The notes beneath the pieces are model-generated. The model saw only the letters and a program-made list of their open reading frames with translations. It ran no database searches and was not told where the DNA came from. The position numbers were made by a program, and so were the translations under genes. From Flavobacterium sp. UBA6135 (lineage in GTDB: Bacteria > Bacteroidota > Bacteroidia > Flavobacteriales > Flavobacteriaceae), in contig NZ_DIVJ01000044.1 of the NCBI RefSeq assembly GCF_002428305.1, forward strand, positions 1 through 64,000: a DNA stretch of 64,000 nt, read 5' to 3'. Within the stretch, counting starts at the first letter, position 1, and every line of letters begins with the position of its first letter. This document shows positions 35,571 through 44,581 of the stretch, piece by piece.

Positions 35571-35590
35571 TGTGGGCTAAATGTGGGCTA
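35571..35590 (+). repeat. Left arm-type repeat pair
   Basis: TGTGGGCTAAATGTGGGCTA contains two direct TGTGGGCTA units 11 bp apart. The same 20 bp with one change lies at 58295-58314 inside the right end. It lies between attL and the integrase start, the place expected for integrase arm-binding sites. Confidence 0.6.
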
Positions 35591-35626
35591 GATTTTGTAT
35601 ATTTATGTATTCAAAAAATCAAAATT

Positions 35627-36859
35627 ATGGCTTCAATAAAACTCCTTTTGCAAAGCAAACATAATCCGGCAGTTATATACATACGTTTTCGTGATGGTAG
35701 AAATATCGACATTAAAGCTAAAACTAATTATCTTATTGATCCTTTGAACTGGGATGATGTAGAACAAAGACCAACCAAGAAAGCTTTGAAGGATATTGAC
35801 TATGCCAACCTGGATACAGATTTGCAAGACTTAAAAAACAACCTCCTTAAAGAATACAACAAAATAAAAGGAACGGTAGCCATTGATTTAAATTGGCTAA
35901 ACGATTTCATAAACCCACCTCAACAAGAAGAAAAACTTCCAGAAAAATTAATTGATTACTTAGACAAGTACACAGAGTATAAGAAACGAGAAGTTAAAGA
36001 AAGTACCTTAAAAAAGTGCGGTGTAATTAAGCAGCTTCTACTTCGATATGAAGCAGACAGAAAATTAATTCTTTATGTTAAAGATATTAATTTACATTTC
36101 AAGAATGACTTTGAAAACTATTGTTTTAGTAAAGGATATGCTTTGAATACCATTGCTCGTGCTGTTAGGTTTATAAAAACAATTTGTAATCATGCAAAAG
36201 CTAACGGTATTGAAACACACTACCAGCTTGACGGAGTAAAAGCAAAATACCTCAAAGTGGATAATATCTATCTGAACGAAACTGAAATACAGCAAATCGA
36301 AAACATAGCATCTGAGAAGCTAACCGAAGGTTTAGAAAATGACCGTGACTGGTTATTAATTAGTTGTTATTGCGGCCAAAGAATTTCCGATTTCTTACGA
36401 TTTGAAAACACGATGATTCGATACGAGAAAAACAAAAGTGGTGAACTAAAACCTTTAATCGAATTTACTCAAGTGAAAACAGGCAAAATAATGACCATCC
36501 CATTACATCATAAAATCATGGCTATTTTAGAAAAATATGACGGCAATTTCCCTAGAAAGATATCAGACCAAAAATACAATGATAACATCAAAACAGTATG
36601 TAAGTTAGCCGGTATCAACAAACCGACTCACGGCGTTAAATTTGATGCAGAAACAAAAACTAAGGTAGAAAAAGACTATGAAAAGTGGGAATTAGTATCT
36701 TCACATATTGGAAGAAGATCTTTTGCCACTAATAATTACGGTAAAATACCAACTTCGTTTTTAATGTATGTGACAGGGCATGCTACAGAAGCCATGTTCC
36801 TCACTTACATCGGGAAAAGCAACAAGGATATAGCAATGGAATTAACGAATTATTTTTAA
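35627..36859 (+). CDS. int: Tyrosine recombinase (site-specific integrase)
   Basis: 410 aa from the ATG at 35627; a longer frame to 35570 runs through the arm-type repeats and lacks the family's usual start (MASIKLLLQSKHN). An N-terminal arm-binding region is followed by a SAM-like core-binding domain (about 110-210) and the catalytic domain. Catalytic residues: Arg in CGQRISDFLRF (near 251), the beta-strand Lys in VKTGKIMTIPL, HIGRR (HxxR, near 359), His in VTGHAT and the nucleophile Tyr in FLTYIGKS (near 393). It is of the Bacteroidota integrase type that targets tRNA genes. It should carry out insertion at the tRNA-Ala 3' end described here. Confidence 0.95.
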   Translation: MASIKLLLQSKHNPAVIYIRFRDGRNIDIKAKTNYLIDPLNWDDVEQRPTKKALKDIDYANLDTDLQDLKNNLLKEYNKIKGTVAIDLNWLNDFINPPQQEEKLPEKLIDYLDKYTEYKKREVKESTLKKCGVIKQLLLRYEADRKLILYVKDINLHFKNDFENYCFSKGYALNTIARAVRFIKTICNHAKANGIETHYQLDGVKAKYLKVDNIYLNETEIQQIENIASEKLTEGLENDRDWLLISCYCGQRISDFLRFENTMIRYEKNKSGELKPLIEFTQVKTGKIMTIPLHHKIMAILEKYDGNFPRKISDQKYNDNIKTVCKLAGINKPTHGVKFDAETKTKVEKDYEKWELVSSHIGRRSFATNNYGKIPTSFLMYVTGHATEAMFLTYIGKSNKDIAMELTNYF

Positions 36860-36889
36860 TACTTTTGGATATAATGTTTTTATAAGCTG

Positions 36890-38758
36890 ATGGTTAACTT
36901 TCAAAACAAAAAAATATTTTATACTCTCAAAGAGTATAAAAATAATTACAATAATTTACTTAAAGATTACCTCAAGCAACATGAGGACTTTGATGAATTG
37001 ATGTTTCTTGACATTGAACTTCAATTTTACACATTGTGTTATGATAATTCTAATCTGGTTATTGTAGATTTAGGTTATGGTCCTCAATATTGTGTGAATA
37101 GTGGACATTGTGAGCTACTTATACCAGAAATAAACGAAGCAATATCATTGCCTGATGGTTATGATTTAGAGTTAAGCACAAAATATAATACGTCATTTTA
37201 TAAAATCCTTAAATTTTTAATAGATAAAAAAGATAAGGCTTACATTTCAGAAAACTATAATCCAATACTAAACAGCTGTAGTTCCCCGGAAATTAGAGAA
37301 TTGTTCATTAATATTCTTCATAATAAATTATCTCTTTTTAATGCAATTAATCAGATTAAAAGAATAACAAATTCAGATACTTATGAATTATTTTTGAATG
37401 AATTTAATTCGGTTTATAATCACTTGATTTGTGAATTTATGTTTTCCTTCAATGAAGATATTATTTTGGAGGCAATAGAAACATTTGAAAACAATTTATC
37501 TTTTGTGTATTTAAATGAAGTAGAAATTTCAAAAGTAAAGCATTTTATAAGAGATATTGGGCAATACAAAACTGTTTATAATGCATTTGGATTTAGTTCG
37601 GTAGAAAAGGATAACTCTACTAAATTTATACACTTAAACAATTTAATGATCGATTATTGTGATAGCTTTTTTCACGACCCAATAGATGGCTTCGAAAATT
37701 TAATTTCTTTGAAAACTGTTTACGAGCATTTAAATAAAGGCATGATAAATAGTGTGGCAAATTCAAACAATGATAATAAAGAAAAGAGTAAACAAAAAAC
37801 AAAGGTTGAAATCACCTCTATTTATGGTGTCTATTTAGATAATAAAGATATTTTACCAGTATCAATTTTAAATGCTTTTAATAACGTTGGTAATTTCGAA
37901 CATTTGTACATTAACGAAAATGATGGTGAAATATTAAATTCATACGGCTTAGGTCCGTTTGATAATTTACCAGGTGAAACTATAATTGAATATTATTGTC
38001 TTAAAGAAAATTATCTTAATCTGCTATCTAAAATTGAAGACAAAACCTTGATTTTTTGTGATAATCAACCTCTTGATTATTATCTATACGAATATGCAAA
38101 AGCATTTAATAAAGGATATAATGATTTTGAAAAAATTCTAGATAAAAAACAAAAAGCCCTAGAAGAAACTCAAGAGCAAAAAGCTTTAAAAATCTTATCC
38201 TATGTTTTAAATGCAAAATATAAAAATGGTTATTTTGGTGATATAGCTGATACTTTTGAACAATTTAAAAATAGAAAAGGTAGATATATTGGTGATGATG
38301 AATTTACAGAATGGGGTTTTCAAGGAGGTCAGTTTTATAAAGCATGGGAGATTATTCTAAACAACCCACTAGTTTTTGAACCTCTTTTTCTGAAATACTA
38401 CAATTCAACTGAAACAAATAATACACTATCCACTGATATTTCAGAGAATAAAAACAATAAAAAATTTCCAGCCAAGTATCATGCCTTAACGTATCTTCTC
38501 GAATTAGAAATGAATAATCAAAAACCTCCAACTACTCCTGATGGTGAATTTAAAAAAGATTTAATTATTATAGAAGGTAGAGAAAGATGCAATGACACAG
38601 GTCAAAATTTTTATAATACAGTAAAAGACCATCATCATCATATTTCGAAAAACATTGTAAAGAAAACTATATTTAAAACTAATTGGAAAGAAATAGTATT
38701 AAGTCTAACCAAAAATAAATCAGAATTAGAACAATTTATAGAAAATAAAAACCTGTAA
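36890..38758 (+). CDS. Unknown 622-aa protein of Bacteroidota integrative elements
   Basis: No family with known function recognised. The protein is acidic and soluble, with no signal or membrane segment. The C-terminal about 100 residues (KYHALTYLLELEMNN ... EGRERCNDTGQNFYNTV) read as a compact domain, including a KYHAL helix and a GQxFY motif. My recollection is that this tail recurs in proteins next to integrases in Bacteroidota elements. A second compact region lies near residues 445-500 (GYFGDIADTFEQFKNRKGR). It starts 31 bp after the integrase and may be co-transcribed. A role in element maintenance or sensing is only a guess. Confidence 0.6.
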   Translation: MVNFQNKKIFYTLKEYKNNYNNLLKDYLKQHEDFDELMFLDIELQFYTLCYDNSNLVIVDLGYGPQYCVNSGHCELLIPEINEAISLPDGYDLELSTKYNTSFYKILKFLIDKKDKAYISENYNPILNSCSSPEIRELFINILHNKLSLFNAINQIKRITNSDTYELFLNEFNSVYNHLICEFMFSFNEDIILEAIETFENNLSFVYLNEVEISKVKHFIRDIGQYKTVYNAFGFSSVEKDNSTKFIHLNNLMIDYCDSFFHDPIDGFENLISLKTVYEHLNKGMINSVANSNNDNKEKSKQKTKVEITSIYGVYLDNKDILPVSILNAFNNVGNFEHLYINENDGEILNSYGLGPFDNLPGETIIEYYCLKENYLNLLSKIEDKTLIFCDNQPLDYYLYEYAKAFNKGYNDFEKILDKKQKALEETQEQKALKILSYVLNAKYKNGYFGDIADTFEQFKNRKGRYIGDDEFTEWGFQGGQFYKAWEIILNNPLVFEPLFLKYYNSTETNNTLSTDISENKNNKKFPAKYHALTYLLELEMNNQKPPTTPDGEFKKDLIIIEGRERCNDTGQNFYNTVKDHHHHISKNIVKKTIFKTNWKEIVLSLTKNKSELEQFIENKNL

Positions 38759-38764
38759 ATCATA

Positions 38765-38849
38765 GAGATACACATATCTCAAAATATCTAAAACTTCCTT
38801 CAAAATATATCCCGAAAAATTTGTGCTGTATAACACTAAAAAATACAGC
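38765..38849. promoter_or_regulatory. Two palindromes upstream of the excisionase-like genes
   Basis: GAGATA-caca-TATCTC lies at 38765-38780. GCTGTAT (38825-38831) and ATACAGC (38843-38849) form a hairpin ending 2 bp before the ATG at 38852. They are candidate operators, or a translation-control hairpin, for the HTH genes. Confidence 0.4.
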
Positions 38850-38851
38850 TC

Positions 38852-39139
38852 ATGCAAAACAACGCAATTTTACTTCAAAACCTAACAGTTGACCAACTTC
38901 AACAACTGATAGGAACAACAGTTCGCAACAGTATTGTCGAACTGCAAAAACAAATCCAAACACAATCCGACAACGAAGCCCTAATGACTAGGGAAGAAAC
39001 GTGCCAGTTCCTTAAAGTGGACAGCTCCACACTTTGGGCATGGACAAACCAAGGCAAAGTCAAAGCCTACGGCATTGGTGCAAGGCGGTACTACAAAAAA
39101 AGCGAGTTACTCGAATGTCTAACCTTACTAAAAAAATAA
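38852..39139 (+). CDS. Excisionase-like helix-turn-helix protein
   Basis: 95 aa. The N-terminal part is a Gln-rich helix. The C-terminal half is the MerR-like/excisionase HTH fold (LMTREETCQFLKVDSSTLWAWTNQGKVKAYGIGARRYYKKSELLE), with a winged turn around GIGARRYY. Such proteins direct excision by the element's integrase or regulate its genes. Followed by a second HTH protein after 3 bp. Confidence 0.82.
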   Translation: MQNNAILLQNLTVDQLQQLIGTTVRNSIVELQKQIQTQSDNEALMTREETCQFLKVDSSTLWAWTNQGKVKAYGIGARRYYKKSELLECLTLLKK

Positions 39140-39142
39140 GCG

Positions 39143-39421
39143 ATGGACTATTACGAAAAAACTGCAAAACAAATCCAACAACTTTTAGATAAAGTGGATG
39201 AAATTTCGTCAATGATTAAAACCCGAAGCGGTTTTGATGCTGAGGACGTATACATTGATAACAACGAGTTTTTACAACTATTCAAAGTAAGTAGACGGAC
39301 AGCCCAACATTGGAGAGATTCCGGTATAATCGGACACACAATGATAGGTTCAAAAATCTACTATTGCCTTGCGGATGTTCATAAAATGATGAAAGAAAAT
39401 TACAAGCAAAGAACCAAATAA
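39143..39421 (+). CDS. Second helix-turn-helix protein (excisionase-like)
   Basis: 92 aa. An N-terminal coiled helix (residues 1-30) precedes an HTH: EFLQLFKVSRRTAQHWRDSGIIGHTMIGSKIYYCLADVHKMM. It belongs to the same general fold as its neighbour but is a different subgroup, so the pair resembles the double-HTH arrangement seen in Bacteroidota elements. Overlapping roles (excision, activation of replication gene) are inference. Confidence 0.78.
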   Translation: MDYYEKTAKQIQQLLDKVDEISSMIKTRSGFDAEDVYIDNNEFLQLFKVSRRTAQHWRDSGIIGHTMIGSKIYYCLADVHKMMKENYKQRTK

Positions 39422-39437
39422 TTTTAAAAGTAAACTG

Positions 39438-41684
39438 ATGGTATCAATTTATAAAGAATTTAAAAAAGTTAGCTCAGATATTGAGATAACAGAGGTTATT
39501 GAATGTATAAAAAATGGTGATTACAAAGAAGATATTAATTCCATTCGATATGCAGTTCATAGTGAAGATTTAAAAACAGCTGATGAAATCAAAAGTAAAT
39601 TAGTTGGATTTACAACAAGCGGAACATTCGGAACAGCAAGAACCAAAGAAAACATCACTTCATATTCAAAAATGATTTGTTTGGATTTTGATAAGTTAGA
39701 TCATCAAGAATTACAAGAAATACTAACGATTATCAAAATATGCAACTATACTTATGTTTCGTTTATTAGTCCTAGCGGTAATGGAATCAAAGTAATTGTA
39801 AAAGTGAATTGTGATGCAGATGGCCATGAAGAAGCATACATTCAAGTAGCGGAACATTATAAATCAATAACCGGCATCGATTACGACAAAAAATGCAAAG
39901 ACATCACCAGACTTTGTTTTATATCGTATGATGAAGACATTTATGTAAACAAAAACAGTGAAATTTTCAATCCTATTAGTGAAATAAAAACAGTTGAACC
40001 AAGCAAACCAATTGTTAATCAATCTTCAAATACAGATATTTTACTAGATAAGTGTTTAAAGTTCACAGAACAAAAAGAACAGTATCACGAAGGAAACAGA
40101 AACAACTTCATTCATTTGTTTGCATCCAATGCCAACCGTTTTGGGATTTATCAAGAAGATACGCTAAACTTTTGTCTAAACAATTTCGATTTGCAGACTA
40201 AGGAAATTGAATCAACTGTAAAAAGTGCCTACAAACATCAATCGGCAGACTTTGCCAGGTTTGCCGAGTTTGCCAACCGTGCAGAAAACAAAAACAAACA
40301 AACATCGGTTAGTAAAGATAAAAAGGAAATTGATGATGAAGATTATTTACTTACATCACCAACAATGACAAATGTAGTATATGATAATCTTCCGCCAATA
40401 TTTAAACAAGGTGTCGAAGCATTTAAAGTAGATAGAGAAAAAGACGTTTTTCTTACGGGAGCTTTAGCAGTATTATCAGGTTGTATTCCTAATGTTACAG
40501 GGGTTTATGGTGGTAGAAGAGTTTATCCCAATCTATTTAGTTTTATTTTAGCTCCGGCAGCTTCCGGCAAAGGTGCTTTACAATCAGCCAAAGAGTTGGC
40601 TGATAAATACCATAGTGAAGTATTGCAAAATTCATTAGACCAACAAAAAGAGTACAAAAGAAAGTTGGAAGAATATAAAAGAGCAATGCGTCAAGCCAAA
40701 AAAGAGGAAGTAGTAGATATGAACGAACCTGAAGAACCTCCGTTTAAAGTAGTTTTTATTCCGGCAAATGCAAGTAACGCAAGTATTATAAAACATTTAC
40801 AAAATAATGAAGGTAGAGGAATTATATGCGAAACCGAAGCAGATACAATGGGTCAAGCATTTAAAAACGATTGGGGTTCCTATTCCGACTTGCTAAGAAA
40901 AACATTTCACAACGAAAAAATTTCTATTACCAGAAAAACGAATTATGAATATTTTGAAATAAACACTCCACATTTATCAGTAGCATTATCGGGAACACCG
41001 AAGCAAATTCAAAACATCATTCAATCTGCAGAAGATGGTCTATTTAGTAGAAACATTTTTTATGTATTCAAAACTGAAGCCAAATGGTTAGATCCATCAC
41101 CGGAAGGCAACTTGGTAAACCTAACAGAACATTTTGCAATCCTATCTCAAAACGTATATAACATGGTAAATTATCTAGACAATAGCGAAACTGAAATACA
41201 TCTATCACCTCAACAATGGGCTAAATTAAATACAGCTTTTACAGAATATTTAATTCAAATCAATGCTTTTGTATCGTCAGATGCTCAAAGTGTAGTAAAA
41301 AGATTAGGCTTAATTTTATTTCGAATTTGTATGGTATTCACGGCAATAAGAAAATTCCAAGCCAAAGAAACAGCAAAAGACGTTCAATGTTTAGATGAAG
41401 ATTTTGATACGGCAATGGCAATCATTAGAGTCTATTTAAAACACAATGTTTTAATGTTTGAAAACTTAACAAAACAAGAAGAAGAAAATGATTCACCTTT
41501 CAAATCCGGTGATAACAAATACCGTTTTTTTAAAGCACTACCACAAAAATTCTCTCGACAAGAAGCAGTAATTTTAGGAGATACTTTTGGTATTAAAGAA
41601 AGAACGGTAGGTACAATTTTAAAAAATTGTTTAGGGAAGTACTTAACGCAACCAGAATACGGAAAATACTGTAAAGTCAACTAA
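39438..41684 (+). CDS. Primase-like VirE_N (BT4734-type) / DUF3987 protein
   Basis: 748 aa. Residues about 40-175 fit the BT4734/VirE_N domain, a relative of archaeo-eukaryotic primases. MICLDFDKLDHQE carries the acidic pair, SPSGNGIKVIVKV the next motif and DITRLCFISYD the last aspartate. After a linker a DUF3987 ATPase-like domain follows (about 310-740), with a P-loop-like APAASGKGAL near 375. By family it is a replication or priming protein of mobile elements. It follows the two HTH genes with 16 bp spacing. It may allow autonomous replication of the excised circle. Confidence 0.82.
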   Translation: MVSIYKEFKKVSSDIEITEVIECIKNGDYKEDINSIRYAVHSEDLKTADEIKSKLVGFTTSGTFGTARTKENITSYSKMICLDFDKLDHQELQEILTIIKICNYTYVSFISPSGNGIKVIVKVNCDADGHEEAYIQVAEHYKSITGIDYDKKCKDITRLCFISYDEDIYVNKNSEIFNPISEIKTVEPSKPIVNQSSNTDILLDKCLKFTEQKEQYHEGNRNNFIHLFASNANRFGIYQEDTLNFCLNNFDLQTKEIESTVKSAYKHQSADFARFAEFANRAENKNKQTSVSKDKKEIDDEDYLLTSPTMTNVVYDNLPPIFKQGVEAFKVDREKDVFLTGALAVLSGCIPNVTGVYGGRRVYPNLFSFILAPAASGKGALQSAKELADKYHSEVLQNSLDQQKEYKRKLEEYKRAMRQAKKEEVVDMNEPEEPPFKVVFIPANASNASIIKHLQNNEGRGIICETEADTMGQAFKNDWGSYSDLLRKTFHNEKISITRKTNYEYFEINTPHLSVALSGTPKQIQNIIQSAEDGLFSRNIFYVFKTEAKWLDPSPEGNLVNLTEHFAILSQNVYNMVNYLDNSETEIHLSPQQWAKLNTAFTEYLIQINAFVSSDAQSVVKRLGLILFRICMVFTAIRKFQAKETAKDVQCLDEDFDTAMAIIRVYLKHNVLMFENLTKQEEENDSPFKSGDNKYRFFKALPQKFSRQEAVILGDTFGIKERTVGTILKNCLGKYLTQPEYGKYCKVN

Positions 41685-41697
41685 AATACTTTATTTA

Positions 41698-41728
41698 TTG
41701 AAACAATAATTATAATATCTTATTTTTG
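41698..41728 (+). promoter_or_regulatory. Promoter of the defence operon
   Basis: TTG (41698-41700), a 20-bp spacer, then TATTTTTG (41721-41728) is a full match to the Bacteroidota sigma-A promoter. Transcription would begin near 41735, some 20 bp before the methyltransferase ATG. Confidence 0.75.
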
Positions 41729-41753
41729 AGTTTTTATACAGAAATTCAATAAG

Positions 41754-44522
41754 ATGAATATAGCACAAATTGAGAATAATCTTCAAAACCTGATTAAAAA
41801 TTTTAGTAAAGACACGTTCATTTTTGATTTGTTATTAGCTTATGGTTTACCTAAAGCGTCAATTACAAGACTACAAAATGGAAACTTAAATCTTTCTAAA
41901 GTGCAAGGCCAAGTATCTTGGAAAAAAAAGGTTTTATTCAAACCAATTGAAAATGAAGATTTACACGTTGCTATAACCAAATGCAAAGAAGAAACAAAAC
42001 AAGAACAGCGTTTTATAATCGTTACTGATTTTAAAACGTTGTTGGCGGTTGATACAAAAACAAGTGATACGCTTGATATTGAATTAGAAGTTTTACCAAA
42101 TCATTTCGATTTCTTTTTGCCGTGGGCGGGTATGGAAAAAGCAACACATAAAAATGAAAATCCTGCCGATGTCAAAGCAGCCGAAAAAATGGCAAAGCTT
42201 TTTGACGAAATCAAAAAAGACAATCCTGATAATTCTCCTGAGTTCATTCACGGATTAAATGTGTTTTTATCAAGGTTATTATTTTGTTTTTTTGCAGAAG
42301 ACACCAATATTTTTAAGAAAGGTCAGTTTACAAATGCAATTAGTTCACACACGCAAACTGATGGTAGTGATTTAAGTAATTACCTTGAAAAACTATTCGA
42401 TGTTTTAAATACGCACAACAGAAACAGAAAAGAACTTCCGGCATATCTTAACGAGTTTCCTTATGTAAATGGTGGTTTATTTGAACACAAACACAAAACA
42501 CCAACTTTCACACGTCGTTCTCGTCAAGCAGTTATTGACGCAGGCGAATTAGATTGGTCAGCTATTAACCCTGATATTTTTGGTTCAATGATACAGGCTG
42601 TTATTACGCCTGAGCATCGTGGTGGTTTGGGGATGCACTACACTAGTGTTCCTAACATTATGAAAGTAATTGAACCTTTGTTTTTAAATGAATTAAACGA
42701 AGAATTTGAAAACGGAAAATACGAACCTAAAAGACTAAACAAGCTATTAGAACGTTTAAGCAAAATTAAAATATTTGATCCTGCATGTGGTAGTGGTAAC
42801 TTTCTAATTATTGCTTATAAAGAATTACGTTTTCTTGAAATTAAAATTTTATTACAATTACAAGAATTACAAAAAGCAGCTACAGGTTTTGAACCTTATC
42901 AATTAGAACTAATTCCAAAAGCTCAATTAACTTTAGCAGCTCAATACCAACATTCGTTATTTTCACGTATAGAGTTAGCACAATTCTTTGGTATAGAGTT
43001 AGACGATTTCGCTCACGAAATTGCAATTCTATCTTTGTGGTTAGCACAGCACCAAATGAACCAAAAGTTTAAAGAAGTGTTAGGAGAAAGCACACCAACA
43101 TTACCATTACAAGCAGGTGGTAATATCGTTCATGGTAATGCAACTAGAGTAGATTGGGAAAAAGTATGTCCTAAAAAAGAAAATGACGAAATATACATTT
43201 TAGGTAATCCACCTTATTTGGGATTTAGAAATTGGGATAATGACCAAAAAGAGGATATGGAATTTATTTTCAATAAAATGGGAAATGTTAAGAGATTGGA
43301 TTATATAGGTTGTTGGTTTAAAAAAGGTACCGACTACATCAAAAATTCAAACTCTAAATACGCTTTTGTTTCAACTAACTCTATTTGTCAAGGAGAACAA
43401 GTAAGCCTTTTGTGGCCATATGTTTATTCAAAAAATCAAGAAATAGGTTTTTGTCATACATCATTTAAATGGGATAATAATGCTAAAAGTGTAGCAGGTG
43501 TAACTTGTGTTATAATTGGCGTTCAAAACTGTTCTAATTATGAAAAAAAGATTTTTTCTGAAGGAAGAATTTTTAAAGTAAAAAATATAAATCCATACTT
43601 GGCAGAGGGAAGTAATATTTTTATTAATCAAAGAAACAATGCAATTTCAGATTTACCAGAGATGGCTTTAGGTAGCAGCAGTATTGATGGTGGTTTCTTA
43701 ATATTAAGCCCTGAAGAAAAAGTTGATTTTATTAATGATAATGTTAATTCAAAAAAATTCATAAAAAAATATATTGGGGGTAATGATTTTTTGAATGATT
43801 TAGAAAGATATTGTTTATGGATTGAGGATAAGGATTTTGACGAAGCTTATAGTATTACAAAAATAAAAGATAGAATAGATAAATGTAAAGAATATAGATT
43901 AAGTGCCGGTAGAGATGCAAAAAAGGCAGCTCTTACACCTCATAAGTTTTTTTACAAAAAATACAAAGATGAACCTTCCATAATTTTACCATTTACTAGT
44001 TCAGAAAATAGAACGTATTTACCTGTAGGATTTGAAAAACAAGGAACAATAATTAGTAATGGTCTATTTGTAATCTACAATTCTAATCCTATCATTTTCG
44101 TTATACTTAGTTCAAAACTTCATAATTTATGGACTAAAGTCGTATCTGGTAAACTAGAAACAAGAATTAGATATTCAGTAAACTTAGTTTATAATAATTT
44201 TCCTTTTCCAGCTATATCAGATGCTCAGAAAAATGAATTAGAGCAAAGTGTTTTTAGAATTTTAGCAGAACGGGAAAACCATTCCGAAAAAACATTAGCA
44301 CAATTATACGACCCAGAAAAAATGCCTCAAGGTTTGCGTGAAGCTCATAGGTTAAATGATTTAGCAGTTGAACGTTGTTATCGCAGTAAACCTTTTGAAA
44401 CAGACGAAGAACGCTTAGAATACCTTTTCAAGTTATACGAACAAATGATTGCAGAGGAAAAACAAAAAGGAACATTGTTTCAAGAAGAAAAGAAAGATAA
44501 AAAGGCAAGAAAAACTAAATAA
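41754..44522 (+). CDS. MmeI-like (type IIL-class) DNA methyltransferase lacking a visible nuclease motif
   Basis: 922 aa. SAM-dependent adenine methyltransferase core: motif I FDPACGSGNFL (near residue 341) and motif IV GNPPYLGF (near 484), with GMHYTSVPNIMKVIEPLF before them as in MmeI-class enzymes. A helical region (about 150-270) precedes the core, and a target-recognition region (about 620-800) and C-terminal helices follow. MmeI itself has an N-terminal D-ExK nuclease; here residues 1-120 (ITRLQNGNLNLSK ... VSWKKKVLFKP) show no PD-(D/E)XK pattern. Cleavage would then need the GIY-YIG and PD-(D/E)XK proteins encoded downstream. First gene of a six-gene operon. Confidence 0.85.
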   Translation: MNIAQIENNLQNLIKNFSKDTFIFDLLLAYGLPKASITRLQNGNLNLSKVQGQVSWKKKVLFKPIENEDLHVAITKCKEETKQEQRFIIVTDFKTLLAVDTKTSDTLDIELEVLPNHFDFFLPWAGMEKATHKNENPADVKAAEKMAKLFDEIKKDNPDNSPEFIHGLNVFLSRLLFCFFAEDTNIFKKGQFTNAISSHTQTDGSDLSNYLEKLFDVLNTHNRNRKELPAYLNEFPYVNGGLFEHKHKTPTFTRRSRQAVIDAGELDWSAINPDIFGSMIQAVITPEHRGGLGMHYTSVPNIMKVIEPLFLNELNEEFENGKYEPKRLNKLLERLSKIKIFDPACGSGNFLIIAYKELRFLEIKILLQLQELQKAATGFEPYQLELIPKAQLTLAAQYQHSLFSRIELAQFFGIELDDFAHEIAILSLWLAQHQMNQKFKEVLGESTPTLPLQAGGNIVHGNATRVDWEKVCPKKENDEIYILGNPPYLGFRNWDNDQKEDMEFIFNKMGNVKRLDYIGCWFKKGTDYIKNSNSKYAFVSTNSICQGEQVSLLWPYVYSKNQEIGFCHTSFKWDNNAKSVAGVTCVIIGVQNCSNYEKKIFSEGRIFKVKNINPYLAEGSNIFINQRNNAISDLPEMALGSSSIDGGFLILSPEEKVDFINDNVNSKKFIKKYIGGNDFLNDLERYCLWIEDKDFDEAYSITKIKDRIDKCKEYRLSAGRDAKKAALTPHKFFYKKYKDEPSIILPFTSSENRTYLPVGFEKQGTIISNGLFVIYNSNPIIFVILSSKLHNLWTKVVSGKLETRIRYSVNLVYNNFPFPAISDAQKNELEQSVFRILAERENHSEKTLAQLYDPEKMPQGLREAHRLNDLAVERCYRSKPFETDEERLEYLFKLYEQMIAEEKQKGTLFQEEKKDKKARKTK

Positions 44523-44525
44523 TTT

Positions 44526-44553
44526 CACAGAGGTACATTCGTGTCCCTCTGTG
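44526..44553. repeat. 28-bp palindrome, intergenic copy
   Basis: CACAGAGG and CCTCTGTG arms around a short centre containing ATTCG. Its reverse complement differs at only 2 of 28 positions from the copy at 44883-44910. It sits between the methyltransferase stop and the HTH-protein start. Confidence 0.85.
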
Positions 44554-44581
44554 CACGTATAATATTAATAATTAGATTGAT

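Noticed and set aside
35570..35626. Longer N-terminus for the integrase
   Set aside because: It would be encoded by the arm-type repeats, and the family usually begins at the ATG at 35627.
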